Positions 1-11,700 of a DNA stretch of 64,000 nt are shown piece by piece. Made by a program: the position numbers and the translations under genes. The DNA is from Miscanthus floridulus (taxonomy: Eukaryota > Streptophyta > Magnoliopsida > Poales > Poaceae): the NCBI RefSeq assembly GCF_019320115.1, contig NC_089581.1, positions 71,097,155-71,161,154 on the forward strand. Direction: 5' to 3'. The notes below the pieces were generated by a model. It was given only the letters and a program-made list of their open reading frames with translations, made no database searches and had not been told where the DNA came from. Position 1 is the first letter of the stretch, and every line of letters begins with the position of its first letter.

Positions 1-990
1 TAGAGTATGAAAAGCAACCTCACACTCTGGAGTCCAATTAAACTTTTCATCCTTCTAAAGTAATCTGGTCATGGTCTTAGCTATTTTGGAAAAATCTAGA
101 ATGAAACAACGATAATAGCCTGCTAGCCTTAGAAAACTCTGAACTTCATGAACCAAAGTCAGGGCCTTCCAATCCATGACCTCTTGCACTTTAGATGGGT
201 CTACAAAAATTCCATTTTTAGATAATATATGACCCAAGAAAGGTACTTTCCACAACCAGAATTCACACTTGCTAAATTTTGCATACAATTTATGCTCTCT
301 TAGCCTAGACAAGACAATCCTCAAATGCTCTGCATGGTCTGCCTCATTTTTAGAGTAAATTAGGATATCATCGATAAACACGACCACAAACTTATCGAGC
401 TCAGGCATGAATATTGAATTCATCAAATACATGAAATAGGCAGGGGCATTTGTCAGTCCAAAAGATATGACTAAATACTCATACAAGCCGTACCTAGTTG
501 AGAAAGTTGTCTTAGGTAGATCTTCTGGTCTGATCTTGATCTGGTGGTAGCCTAATCTCAAATCGATCTTAGAGAATACCTTTACTCTTGCTAATTGATC
601 AAACAAAATATCAATACAAGGCAAAGGGTACTTGTTCTTAATGGTTATGGCATTGAGCGGCCTATAGTCAACACACATTCATAATGATTTGTCCTTTTTC
701 TTCACAAACAAGGCTGGACAACCCTAGGGAGATGAACTAGGTCAAATGAGACCTTTGTCCAAAAGTTATTGTAGCTGAAGTTTGTGTTTGGCTAACTCAT
801 TGGGTGGCATCCTATAGGATCTTCTTGAGATAGGTGCTGTACCTGGCACTAACTCAATCTTAAATTCCACATCCCTATCAGGCGATAAACCAGGCAACTC
901 ATCTAGGAATACATCAGGAAACTCACAAACTACTAGAATATCACAGAGTAGTGGCTTGGATGGCACATGACAAGTTTTGAAGATCAAAAC
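1..990 (-). pseudogene. gypsy pol: reverse transcriptase with pro-RT linker
   Basis: Copies element RNA into cDNA in the virus-like particle. An uninterrupted stretch at 55-678 (207 codons) carries the RT core: MCVDYRPLN at its start, the first catalytic Asp in [13 protein letters not shown] (about residue 39), and the FIDD form of YxDD at residues 101-104, followed by ILIYSK and the GHILS block. The linker before RT is at 766-987 (FPDVF-ELPGL, YRMPP-ELAK). The two are separated by in-frame stops around 675-765, so this is a pseudogene although the RT core is well kept. RNase H, integrase and chromodomain would lie left of base 1. Confidence 0.88.
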
Positions 991-1408
991 TTTGGGAAAG
1001 TGGTATTAGAAAAGCATTACCCTCCTTTGGTTCTCTCAACATAATTGTTCTAGTGGTAGTGTCAATGAGAACTCCAAGACCACTCATCCAACTCATGCCC
1101 AATATCACATCTATGGCTAATCCTGGCAATACTATGAGATCCATAGTATACTCCCTCTCTTGTATGGAGATAAGCACATCTCTAACTAATTGGTTTATAG
1201 AGATAGTAGCCCTAGCTGAACTTATACTATAACCACCCTTGTCTGCAACCACTATCTTCTGATCATGCTTAGATGCAAAAGTCTGACTTATGAATGAATG
1301 TGAAGCTCCAGAATCTAATAAAACAATTGTGGGGTGTTTGTTTACAGGAAACATACCAGCGGTAACAACTTCTCTTGTGAGGATCTCCTCCACGACTATA
1401 TATTGCAC
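941..1408 (-). pseudogene. gypsy aspartic protease
   Basis: Retroviral-type aspartic protease that would mature the Gag-Pol polyprotein. The active-site motif LLDSGASHSF is visible with the catalytic Asp near residue 32 of the open stretch, and the flap-side block VILGMSW lies about 75 residues later. The reading frame differs from the linker/RT frame to its left, so a frameshift separates them. It follows the gag zinc-knuckle remnant directly, as expected for a fused gag-pol. Confidence 0.82.
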
Positions 1409-2490
1409 ATACCCAGGACGTGCTTTAGGATTGGCTTGCTTTTGGTTGCCTTGATTCTGATTACTGCCCTATTTAGGATAGGGGCACTCTTTGGCCCAGT
1501 GGCCCGTCTAATTACGATTGAAGCATGGTTGGTTACTTCTTGGCCCTATTGACCTTCCTTGGCCTGCATTACCCTTGGGCATGGCAATGGTGAACGCCCT
1601 AGAAAATGTCTTCTAAGGGTGATTGGCCTGAGCTTTTTGCTGGGGAGGCCTAAACTTAGGTGCTGGGGACATAATTGTGGCCTTGCTATCATGGAAGCCC
1701 TTGACTGAGATGAGCCTAAGGCACCCGCCTCAGCGGCTTGCTTGCGGCCTTTTGTTGCTGCATGTAAGTTGTTCTGGTTCTCTTGCGTGAGGGCATCGCT
1801 GACAAATTCATTATATGTAGCATATCTAGAGTTGGCCATGGTTTTCATCAACTTGGTGCCAAGGCCTCTCTTGAAGCTTTCTATCTTTTTTCTCTTTAGT
1901 ATCCACAAATGCTGGTGCATATCTAGACAAGTTGTTGAATGCATGCATATACTCGGTGAGAGTCTTTGTCCCCTGTGTCAGCTTCATAAACTTAGTGGCC
2001 TTCATCCAAATCAGCCCTAGGGGTATATGATGCCCCCTAAAGGTTGTCTTGAATTGCTCCCAGGTAACATTTGCTCTAGCAGGTAACGTAGATAAATAAT
2101 GAGTCCACCAGATACCTGCAGGCCCCTACAGTTGATGCGATGCATACTTGGCCTTCATCATTTTGGTGACCCTCAACAGACGAAACTTCTATTCAATAGT
2201 GTTCAACCACTCATCAGCCTAGAGTGGTTCTTCTGCCTCTTTAAAGATAGGAGGCTTAGTCTCCAGAAAGTCCTTGAATGTACTGTATTGATTGAGTTCT
2301 GGCCCCTAATTTTGTTGGTGGGCACGGGTAGTATTCTACGCAATGAGGCATAGTGTTTCTTTGATTGCTCGCTGATTCCCCAAGAATTGCGTGAAAAACT
2401 CATTCGCGGAGGGTGGCGGTGGTGGTGGTAGGTCACCATCATTGCCACCTTGGCTGGTACCTGTCCCAGCACGAGTGCGAGTCATCTACA
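1405..2490 (-). pseudogene. gypsy gag (capsid and zinc knuckle), decayed
   Basis: Capsid-type Gag. Translating both neighbouring minus frames gives a recognisable retrotransposon gag: a proline-rich N-terminus near 2400-2470, the ADEWLNTIE block near 2190-2220, WEQFKTTFR near 2040-2060, and a lysine-rich nucleocapsid region at 1546-1944. A broken CCHC knuckle (CF-R--TGHWAKECP) lies around 1480-1530. Several TAG/TGA codons interrupt it, mostly explicable as CAG to TAG changes. It lies immediately upstream of the protease. Confidence 0.78.
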
Positions 2491-2829
2491 AAATTGTAAC
2501 AATAAGTGATTATTGGCTGATGTCAAGAAATTGCAGAAGAATTATGTAATCATGCCAAACTGAATTTGCTGGAGAGAATCTAAATTCATACAATAAAACA
2601 GAGGCACAATAATTCATTCTCACAATATGACATCACCAATTTGATCACTTATCGTACTCGCAATACGTTCACATGCATGTCACATTTTTACAGTAAAATG
2701 AAACTAGAATTTCATTAGAGTTCGACCCATAGTGGACCAACATGCAAGATTCCAATATTACATTAACGATACATCTGAAGATCAAAACTTAAATCACAGG
2801 TCCATTACATAATAAAATCAAAAAAGATA

Positions 2830-3960
2830 AGGAGCTACCACATCCAGCTAAGCACTATAGCTGAGTTATGCCTCGGAGTGGTCACTGTCAACACCGGACA
2901 TAGCATTTGCCTCGTCATTGTCCATAGGCACAAGTTGTTCTTCCTCTTCCTCTTCCCAACCGTCATCTTCCACGAACATTTCTAGATCTTCCTCTTCTTT
3001 TTCCGTGGCTACTGGGGGAGGAATAGGAATAATGATGTTGTTGAGGCGATGACCATCATGCTGAAGCTTTGCAATGGTGTTCTGGTGCTCCTAAATATGA
3101 TGCTGATACTCTGCCTCCCTCTGACGGTAGTCATTCTCTCGCCGCCCAGCTAGAACCATAGTCCTAGCCCTAGCCTCCTCTCTAGCCTCTATAAGACGGT
3201 AGGCCTCATCCCTCTATAGGATGTCCTGCACCCTCTGAGCATGAGTGGCCCGTGTCTTTGTTGTGCTACGTTCCTATCTACAACAACATTTTCCATCTAA
3301 GTCTAGAGGGCTCCCAACGCTGTATGAGCGTCAGCAGTGTCCCAAAGAGCCTCCCTAGTTGTCTTCTTGTGCTTACGCACATGCTTCTTTATCCTTCGCT
3401 GTATTTCCCTAGCTTCCATGAGCATGTTCACACAGATGTTATAAGACTCTTGCCAGACATAGCGGGTGTCTTCTTAGGCATAAAAGATTTGCATGACAGT
3501 GAACATGGCACTCATAGCAGGACTTAAGCTCTATGCCCGCTCGTCACAGTCCTGCACCACAGAAACGAGGTCATGCTGCCTCCAAACTGCTGTAGCTAGA
3601 TCCACCTGAGGAATAGATCCCACTGCACTATTGGTGAGTGAATCACCATGCTGCTGACAAAGTGTGCTCAAGAACTCAAAGGCTGCCACTTGATTGCCTT
3701 CCCAAGGGGTTCTTCCCTCAGACTCTGCTTTCTAGCCTAGGTATTATGGTGCCCATGTACAAGCTAGGATGGACACTTACACCTCAAACCATGGTTCCTC
3801 CTGCACATGCCTCTGTGTCCAAAAGTATTAGGGCGGCTCTATGAACCCCACAAAGTGCAACACTCTCCAGAGCAAGGCAGGTGTGCCAAAGATACCCAAG
3901 AACGCCTCATTCCCTTCCAGTGGGTAATAGTCTGCCATCTGTAGCAAAAATGGTGCAACT
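2830..3960 (-). pseudogene. extra leader ORF of the gypsy element, coiled-coil, acidic C-terminus
   Basis: Between LTR and gag, the minus strand encodes protein-like sequence that I do not recognise as a named domain. It opens with MADYYPLEGNEAF near 3935 and continues through several frames with scattered stops. It then shows an Arg/Glu-rich heptad-like helix at about 3060-3240 (EAREEARAR, RQREAEYQHH) and ends in a strongly acidic tail at about 2880-3010 (EKEEEDLEMF, EEEEEEQ). Sense-strand ORFs between LTR and gag are known in some plant gypsy elements; the function is unknown. Decay makes exact ends uncertain. Confidence 0.45.
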
Positions 3961-4725
3961 CTCATGAAAACAACATTATAATAGAAAAAGAGTTACTTAA
4001 CCGAATAAGAAACTTATAAGGGGAGGAACAATGCAAGTATGTAATGAATGATTTATCATGATGCATGCACGTTCCATACGTCCTCACAAACTTAGGAAAA
4101 TTGAAACTTCTAGCGGCATACATGGTGTCATACATACATTCTCTCATAAATAACGTAACTAGTCGGGCTACACATTTCGTTTTTAGCATACCTGCACAAG
4201 AATTTCATTTCAGCCTAGCCCCACAATTATATCTACAGAAATGAACATCTGGGCTGTAGGTTGCAAGCTAAGTACTTCCATATATATACACTCATATATA
4301 TATATATACTTCCATATCAAAGCTACCCAAAAGTAAATACGTCCTATAATTATGCATATATAGCCATATCAAAGCTAATCCATAATTAAATACCTCCGTA
4401 TATATATATGCGACATATATATACTTTAGTATCAAAACTACCTCTCCCCTTAGACCGTACGCTCACATCTTGCTATCATGCCACTCATCATCTTACCTTG
4501 GGTGCAGAGGCATTTGATCCATATATTACTACCCAAGTGAATGCATCCATACAATAGCACGTCGTATGGATGACGAAAATAAAACCCTCATGTTAGTACT
4601 TATTTAGCCACCTAAAATCCTTAACTGGGCGCACCTATATATATAACTATAAGTTGCCAAAAACTAGTTTTAGAAAACAAAAACCTTTGTTTTAAATACA
4701 CATGTGGTAAATAATGTTAAATCTT

Positions 4726-4737
4726 GCTCTGATACCA
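4726..4737 (-). promoter_or_regulatory. primer binding site (initiator tRNA-Met type)
   Basis: The reverse complement reads TGGTATCAGAGC, the standard plant retrotransposon primer site. It lies two bases from the inner end of the LTR at 4740 and fixes the orientation of the element as minus. Confidence 0.85.
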
Positions 4738-7700
4738 GCTGTGACAGAACCGACAAATTTATAAGAGCATAAGTACAATGCCAACCACCGAAACGATCGC
4801 ATTGTCATACTTGAGCCCATATAAACCTGATAGTCCGTCGAGTACACGAAGGGTCTCGATTCATCACCAACATACAACCAAGATTGTACATGATTCAATA
4901 TACCTGTCACATATTACATAAAGTTCACAATTACCTCACCATACATCGGAGTACAATTAAAGTTATTACAAACCAAGTTCAAATAAAGCAGTAGCAGAAG
5001 CAAATATAGTTTGAAACAAACATCTCACACCATCGTTTAGATACTTTTCTAGTTTATGATCACAACCCACAAAAGCATCATAAAGGATTTAATGAGAAGT
5101 GCCCTGCCAAGGGCCTACTCCTCGTACACGGCAGGACAGAAACAGTTCTTGCAATATCCATGATAGTCTGTATTATCTGCAACAAGTGGCAAAATAAACC
5201 CTTAGTACAAGAAGGTACTCAGCTAGACATATCCATCATAAACCAAAAATAATGTGACTCCAAGGATCATGCAAGGCTTTATAAGTGAAGCTAGTTTGAC
5301 AATATTTTGCATAAAAAGCCACTAGTTCAACTATGCATTTTATAATTTAGGTATCAAGTTAATTATAGCTATTCACCTCTAAATTAACAACTAACATATC
5401 CCAAACATGTGATATATCATTATGTAGCATCACAATAATAACCATAGCCGATGTAGCATTCCCATGTCCAATATAACCATCAAATTCTATAGTCCAGTTA
5501 CTATGATGCTGGGACTAGTAGAGTTTCTCACTATCTGGGAGAGACGGTGATTCGAATCGGTTGCAATCAGCTGGGCAGTTATTCCTAACACAAACCCGCT
5601 CATGTCTGGCTTCCCATATATCCTTACTACCATCCAGAGTGCGCACTCTAATAGAATGAGGCCTGGCCTGAGTTGAGCTACTTGATTTTGTGGTCAGAAT
5701 GAGTTATCCGACCAGCTAAGTGAGAGACATGCATTCAATCTTGATAGAAGCGCCAACAACGATATGATCCTTAATAGACACTAACAGGACCAACATAGCC
5801 AAACCAACACCATTGCATATAAGTTCCCGCCTAGTCTCCACTTAATAACACCCCATGGTTATTTTCCACGATAGCAAATATAGCCAACTGTGCTTCGGTA
5901 TCCACCTATATATCGCAGGTGACAGGAAATCACCCGACTTCTACCGGTCTAAGCATGTCTAAGCATATGTTCAATCCTGGACCTACATAGGGTTCAAGGT
6001 ATATTTCTGGACAAGGTAGTTCTATGCATCAAGTGTTTCCAACCAAGTCTTATAACCTAATGCATCAAACATAAATGACTCAAGTGATATTTGTAAAAAT
6101 ATAGGAGGCTTAGAATGCTCCAAGCTTACCTTTCAGAAAGGAGGTAGGCCTGTGATCGAGGCACTTCAGTAATTCCTCATGATCCTGCTCCTCGCTTTCA
6201 GGGCTACCTACTATGGTGCCTCCTGATTCTCCTCCTCTGCCTCAAACTCCAAGAGTGTGATTCCTTCTGGCGATCCTATATGCATGAGCGCAAAATAAGA
6301 TACAAGAATACACGGTAATGATATGGATGATATGATATGATGCATAAACATAAATGTCCTTAACAACAAGGTATTAGAGTGATTACAAGATTAACATTCT
6401 TTGACTGAGTAGGTGCATATGTCATCTCTAGTAATTTAACAAACACCTATTCAGTATTTTTTAGGCTACAAGACAACAACTACTTATTTTCACCATAACT
6501 GGAGTTTTATACACCCAAATAACATGTTATTGGACTTTATGAAAACCTTATAAAATTGTCTACAACTTTATTGTAATCATATTAAGGTGATTCAGTAGTT
6601 ATCTATGTCAAATAATTCAATCTTCTAGATCTGTCCTGAGGATAAGCAAATCTGATAGTAGACTTCTAACAGCTATAACTCTCAAACCATCAGGCCTACA
6701 ACCATAAAATTTTAGGATGAGACAAATGAGTAATTTATCTAAAACTTTTTTATTAACAAGATTCACAGCAAACTTCATCTTCATTATGAAAACACCATGA
6801 CAACAGAAACTATACATGTAGTCATCCAATTGAATTATAGAGCCATAATTAACTAGTTGCCTATAACTAATTATTTCTGAGCACCACTACTAACATCAAC
6901 AGATCATATGCATCACAATCACCCTAGAAAACATCATGGTTAAGCCCAAATAATTTATTTATATTCATTTATTAATTTTCCTTATATAATAGGGTGATTT
7001 AGAGGATAAATATTTCTAGTGCTCAATAAATTCTAAGACAATTACAATAGGTTACATATAACTCCAGTAGTATACTGCACAAATTTCATGCCATTTGGAT
7101 AAGTATAGCAACCTCTACAAAAATGATAAGTTGCATAGGCTTATTTTAGCAAAAATAGTTTAGCCTAGTGAAAAATGTCAAACAATAGATTTAATATTTT
7201 TCATACTTTCATTCTAGCATAAGAACACTATGTAAAAATTTGCATGATCATATGTTATATATTTTTAACCCCATTTATTTTCACTAGAAACTAGCAAATA
7301 ATCAAGGTTAAATAGACATACCATATTTCAAGTATGTATTCTGTAGGTTTAGTATTTTTTCTAGCTAGATCATGCCAACACAAGACCAACAAAATTGGAA
7401 TCACAATTTTAGCACTTCCCTAGCTCAAGTTATGCATTTTACAAGATAGAAATAAATTTAAAAACACTTATCTAGCTCAATTTAATTCCCTTAGGAAAAA
7501 TACCCCAAACAGTAGGTTTCATATTTTTATCAAATAGTACACTTTATGATGAATCCAAAAAATTTTGGATCACCTCATTTGGATACTCCTAACTCAAGAT
7601 ATAAATTTTTGAAGTTTGCATTCAAATCTATGAAAACAAACAAAGAAAATCAATTTCAAATCGGGCCCAGCAGCTAGGTACACCCGGTCTATGCACCCAC

Positions 7701-9454
7701 GATGACTGATAGCGGGGGGCCATAGGTCAACCGGTCCCACACGTCAATGACATAGGAGCAGAACGCAACGTTTGACCACCAGCGATATCTCACCGACGAC
7801 GAGGACAACGGCAGTGAGGTCTTCACCACTACACTCGCCTTGTCAAGCCGCATTGAGGGGTAGCCTCAGTTGGCTCGGTGCATCACTAGAGCAACCTCGC
7901 CGGTGAGCATGGCAGCTCAGTGGCGACGCACGGTGGTGGACTCATCGTCTACGACGATGGCACAGCTAGGCAAGCGTGGCTACAGCTTCTACAGACCCTA
8001 GCGAAGCTCTATGGTGTGGATCGAGCCACGGTGAAGCGGTGGTGAGCTCCAGCCATGTGCACGGCGGCACGACGGCGCACAGCGCACATGGTGGCGCTTA
8101 TCGTTTCGATGAGATGGTGGTTGGTGATGGGTCTCCGTCTTTAGGGAAGATGCGGAAGTTCTTGATGACATGACAACGAGCACTAGAGGGAGCTAAAGGC
8201 GGTCGGTGAGGTCGGCGGCGGTGAGCTCGTGCGCGCTGCCATGGCGGACGCGGACGGTGCAGTCGCGCGTTCCAATGTGGTGGTGGCGGTAACAGTTAAA
8301 CCGGCTTTGGCCTTAGCATCTAGACCCTACAACAATGACCAGATGAGGGAGAGAGAGGTCGGAGGTGGACAGGTTGTGGCTAGACACGGGCGAGCTAGAG
8401 CTCGGCGGTGCTTCGTGGCCTTGGCGGCGATGGCAACGTAAAATGTGGCTTTACCTGTGCTTATCTAGTGGTGCTAGCTGCTCGGGGAGGTGGAGTAGAT
8501 CACCATGGGGCTACGTGCGAGATGGATTGGGTGATGGTGCGACGGTGGTGGCGAGCGTTGTCGGCGACGACGTGGCGACGGCGGCGGCGCTTTGCTCTGC
8601 TCCGAAGCCGCGCGCGAGCGAGATGGAGAGGGCAAGAGAGAAAGTGAGGGCGTGATTGGTCGAGTGCTCGCCCTTGTGGTGCGACAGGGCGGGCTGGCGC
8701 CAGCGTACGGCCGCTAGATGGCGCGCCTGGCCTGCGCGTGGTCGGCCAGCTAGCCTAGCCGATTTGAATCGGTGAAGCCAATTCAGTCGACTAAAACCGC
8801 CATCATCCCTCTCCTCTATCTCCTAATCTGTGGCGAATTTGTGAAAACTTCAGTAATACAAAGTGTAGAGCTACATGAGTACTACAAGATTATTTAAAGG
8901 AGTTTTGTCTAATTCACAATGGTTTTCAAACTACAATGCTTTAAAGTAGGCTACTTTGAAACTGAAAACCAGCTTTAGACAGCAAAATTTCAGTACCTAA
9001 ACAACATTTTATTGCTACTTTAGAGCTGTTTTTGACATGTTAGGCACTGAATTAGCTCATGGCCCTAAAACAAAGTTTGTTACCCATGTCAAGAACTACA
9101 ACTTTTATTAAGGGTGCATTGTCATACAAACACTCTATTCTATAGTTCAACTTTGGTCAAAGTAGGATCATAAAAAATAACATTATGCGTAAACTAGGAC
9201 TTAGAAGCAAAATTGACCCATGTCATGAATACGAACATTGTTCCATTTACCATCCTAGATATGTTTAAGGTGTTTTTTGACCCCATAACCATCCCTTGCA
9301 TTGGTCACACATGATCACAAGCATATGCATGAATATAATCAACATCACATGTGATAATATGTAAAGATTAAGATGAAATTCCATATGCTAATGCTCATGA
9401 ATGCTTGGATGATGCTTGTGCTCATGAATGCAAGTGACAAATACCACTACGGGA

Positions 9455-10085
9455 AACAGAGACTTTGCCGAGTGCAAAATTCTTTGCCGAGTGTCAAAAA
9501 TCGGGTACTCAGCAAAGACCTTCTTTGCCGAGTGCTGCACTCGGCAAAGAATTGCACTCGGCAAAGAGTTCTTTGCCGAGTGCCGGGCACTCGGCAAACA
9601 CGGACACTCGGCAAAGGACTTCTTTGCCGAGTGCTAGACTCTCGGCAAAATTTCTACACTCGGCATAGGCTGCCCGCGAAACAGCGTTCGATCACGGCCT
9701 TTTTTGCCGAGCGCCTACTGTTAGGCACTCGGCAAAGATTTGTTTTTTTTAAAAAAAAATTCTTTGCCGAGTGCGCCAGATCTGGCACTCGGCAAAGATT
9801 TAATTTTTTTTAAAAAAAATTCTTTGCCGAGCGTCTCAGATCTGGCGCTCGGCGAAGAATTTTTTTTTAAAAAAAATTACTTTGCCGAGTGCCCCTGGCA
9901 CGGCACTTGGCAAAGATTTAATTTTTTTTATAATTTCTTTGCCGAGTGTTCCTGTGGATGCACTCGGCAAAGAGTAATTTTTTTTAAAAAAATTAAAACA
10001 CTCTTTGCCGAGTGCCTAATGTTTGGCACTCGGCAAAGACACCCTTTGCCGAGTGCCATACGCCAGCACTCGGCAAAGTATTTTT
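9455..10085. repeat. CACTA-1 left subterminal repeat array
   Basis: About a dozen copies of TTTGCCGAGTG alternate with its inverse CACTCGGCAAA. Each pair brackets a short variable loop and is separated from the next by T-then-A-rich spacers. Such repeats are where the TNPA-type protein binds in En/Spm elements. Open frames crossing this array only reflect the repeat and are not genes. Confidence 0.9.
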
Positions 10086-10089
10086 TGTT

Positions 10090-10990
10090 TTTTTTGTTTT
10101 TGGCCTCTAATTTTTTTGTGCAGCCCTTTTAAAGCACCAGAAACTCCTAGTTACAATTTGGAGATTTTTTGTGGCTTTTTGTTATATTTAGTTACTTTAT
10201 TTTGTTTACTTGAATTTTTCCGAAAATTAGAAATTTGAACTGCACGTGGTACGAATAATGGAGTTTAATGATTCGAAAATTGATAGTCATGTTAGTGAGT
10301 GTTGTGAGAGGCCGTATCCAGGAACGGATCCAAAATTTTGGACATCTTGTTCGCGAAACATGTCCGCGAAATTGCGTGTGAAGTGTTTTTAAATTCTATA
10401 AAAAGCAAACGAAGTCCAAAAATCATGAAACTTGTTGAGATGTCGTGATATCATATGTGGAGGCTATGATAAAAATTTCAGAAGATTTCGTGCACGTTGT
10501 CACGTACGATGCTTACAAACCAGGACATCTCTACGTGTGATATCAGATATCACACGTAGAGATGTCCTGGTTTGTAAGCATCGTACGTGACAACGTACAC
10601 CAAACCTTCTCAAATTTTTATCATAGCCTCCACATACGATATCACGATATCTCAACAAGTTTTATGATTTTCGGACTTCGTTTGCTTTTTATAGAACTTA
10701 AAAACACTACGCACGCAAGTTCGCGGTCATGTTTTGTGAACAAGATGTCCGAAATTTCGGGTTCGTTCCTGGATACGGCCTCACACTACACTCAGTAACA
10801 TGACTATCATTTTTTGAATCATTAAATTCCATTATTCGTACCACGTGCAGCTCAAATTTATATTTTTCGAAAAAATTCAAGTAAACAAAATAAAGTAACT
10901 AAATATATCAAAAAGCCACAAAAAATCCTAAACTTCTAATTAGGAGTTCCTGTTACTTTAAAAGGGCTGTACAAAAAATTTGGAGGCAAA
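10090..10990. repeat. long inverted repeat (hairpin) in CACTA-1
   Basis: Two arms of about 440 bp face each other around 10546. The inner ~49 bp of each arm pair perfectly (arms 10497-10545 and 10547-10595, including CGTACGATGC, GGACATCTC and CGTGTGATATC). Outer parts pair imperfectly: the AGTTACTTTATTTTG block at about 10190 matches CAAAATAAAGTAACT at about 10885. A homologous hairpin occupies the same relative place in CACTA-2. No coding potential is seen. Confidence 0.88.
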
Positions 10991-10999
10991 ATACAAAAA

Positions 11000-11230
11000 A
11001 AAATAAAAAAAACTTTGCTGAGTGCCAGGGCATGGCACTCGATAAAAGGAGTCTTTGCCAAGTGCTAATAATAAAGCACTCGACAAAGAGAATTCTGAAT
11101 TTTTTTAAAAATTTTCCTCTTTGCCGAGTGCCTCTACAGGGACACTCGGCAAAGACATTTAAAAAAAAATCTTTGCTCTTTGCCGAGTGCCTCTTGATGC
11201 GGCGCTCGGCGAAGGGGCGGGTGGGGACAT
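11000..11230. repeat. inner subterminal repeats of CACTA-1
   Basis: Further TTTGCCGAGTG/CACTCGGCAAA pairs, partly mutated (TTTGCTGAG, CACTCGATAAA), between the hairpin and the GC-rich block. Confidence 0.8.
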
Positions 11231-11700
11231 TTAACCGAATTCGGCCGGACAGTCAAGCCACAGACAGACAGCCCCCGCGCCGCCGCTGCCGGCCGCCGCC
11301 CGCCAACGCTGGCCCGCCCCCGCGCCGCGCGCCGCCCTCCCCTCCCCGTGCGCCGCGCCCGCCAGCCACCGGGCCGCCGCCGCCGCCGCGCGCCGCCGCC
11401 CTTCCCCGCGCCGCAGAGCGCCACCCCATCGCTACCTTCGTCTTCCCCAGCCGACGAGTCGAGGTCAGCGACCCCTATCCGATCTGCGTCTGAAGCACGC
11501 CGTCTCCTTCTGCTTCCTCGCCTCCAATCGCCGCAGCCACGACGACCACAATAGCGGCAGCTGCGGCCGTGAGATGCGATGCCGGCCTCAAACCCGGCCC
11601 CGCCCATGCCTCTGCGTCGCTCGCAGGTGGTACTGCCCTGTCCCCACACCCGCTCTGTTCACGGTGAACCAGCGTCGCCGGCACCGTTTGTTTTGCTTCA
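11225..11700 (+). other. GC-rich putative promoter-proximal/first-exon block of CACTA-1
   Basis: A sharply GC-rich tract rich in CGCCGCC follows the subterminal repeats and the base composition drops again after 11700. CACTA-2 has a similar tract at the same relative place (45160-45480), upstream of its transposase gene. By position this is probably the 5' transcribed end of the lost transposase gene. Overlapping open frames on both strands come from composition and I do not call a protein. Confidence 0.45.

Noticed and set aside
7976..8655. Possible small genes in the GC-rich LTR block
   Set aside because: Overlapping frames on both strands, no recognisable domain, located inside an LTR.
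9388..10132. Open frames in the left CACTA-1 array
   Set aside because: Same repeat artefact; they share the LPSA/LCRV/FAEC words on both strands.
11032..11684. Arg/Pro/Ala-rich open frames on both strands in the GC block of CACTA-1
   Set aside because: Open on all frames because of GC content; no domain, and the plus frame begins inside subterminal repeats.
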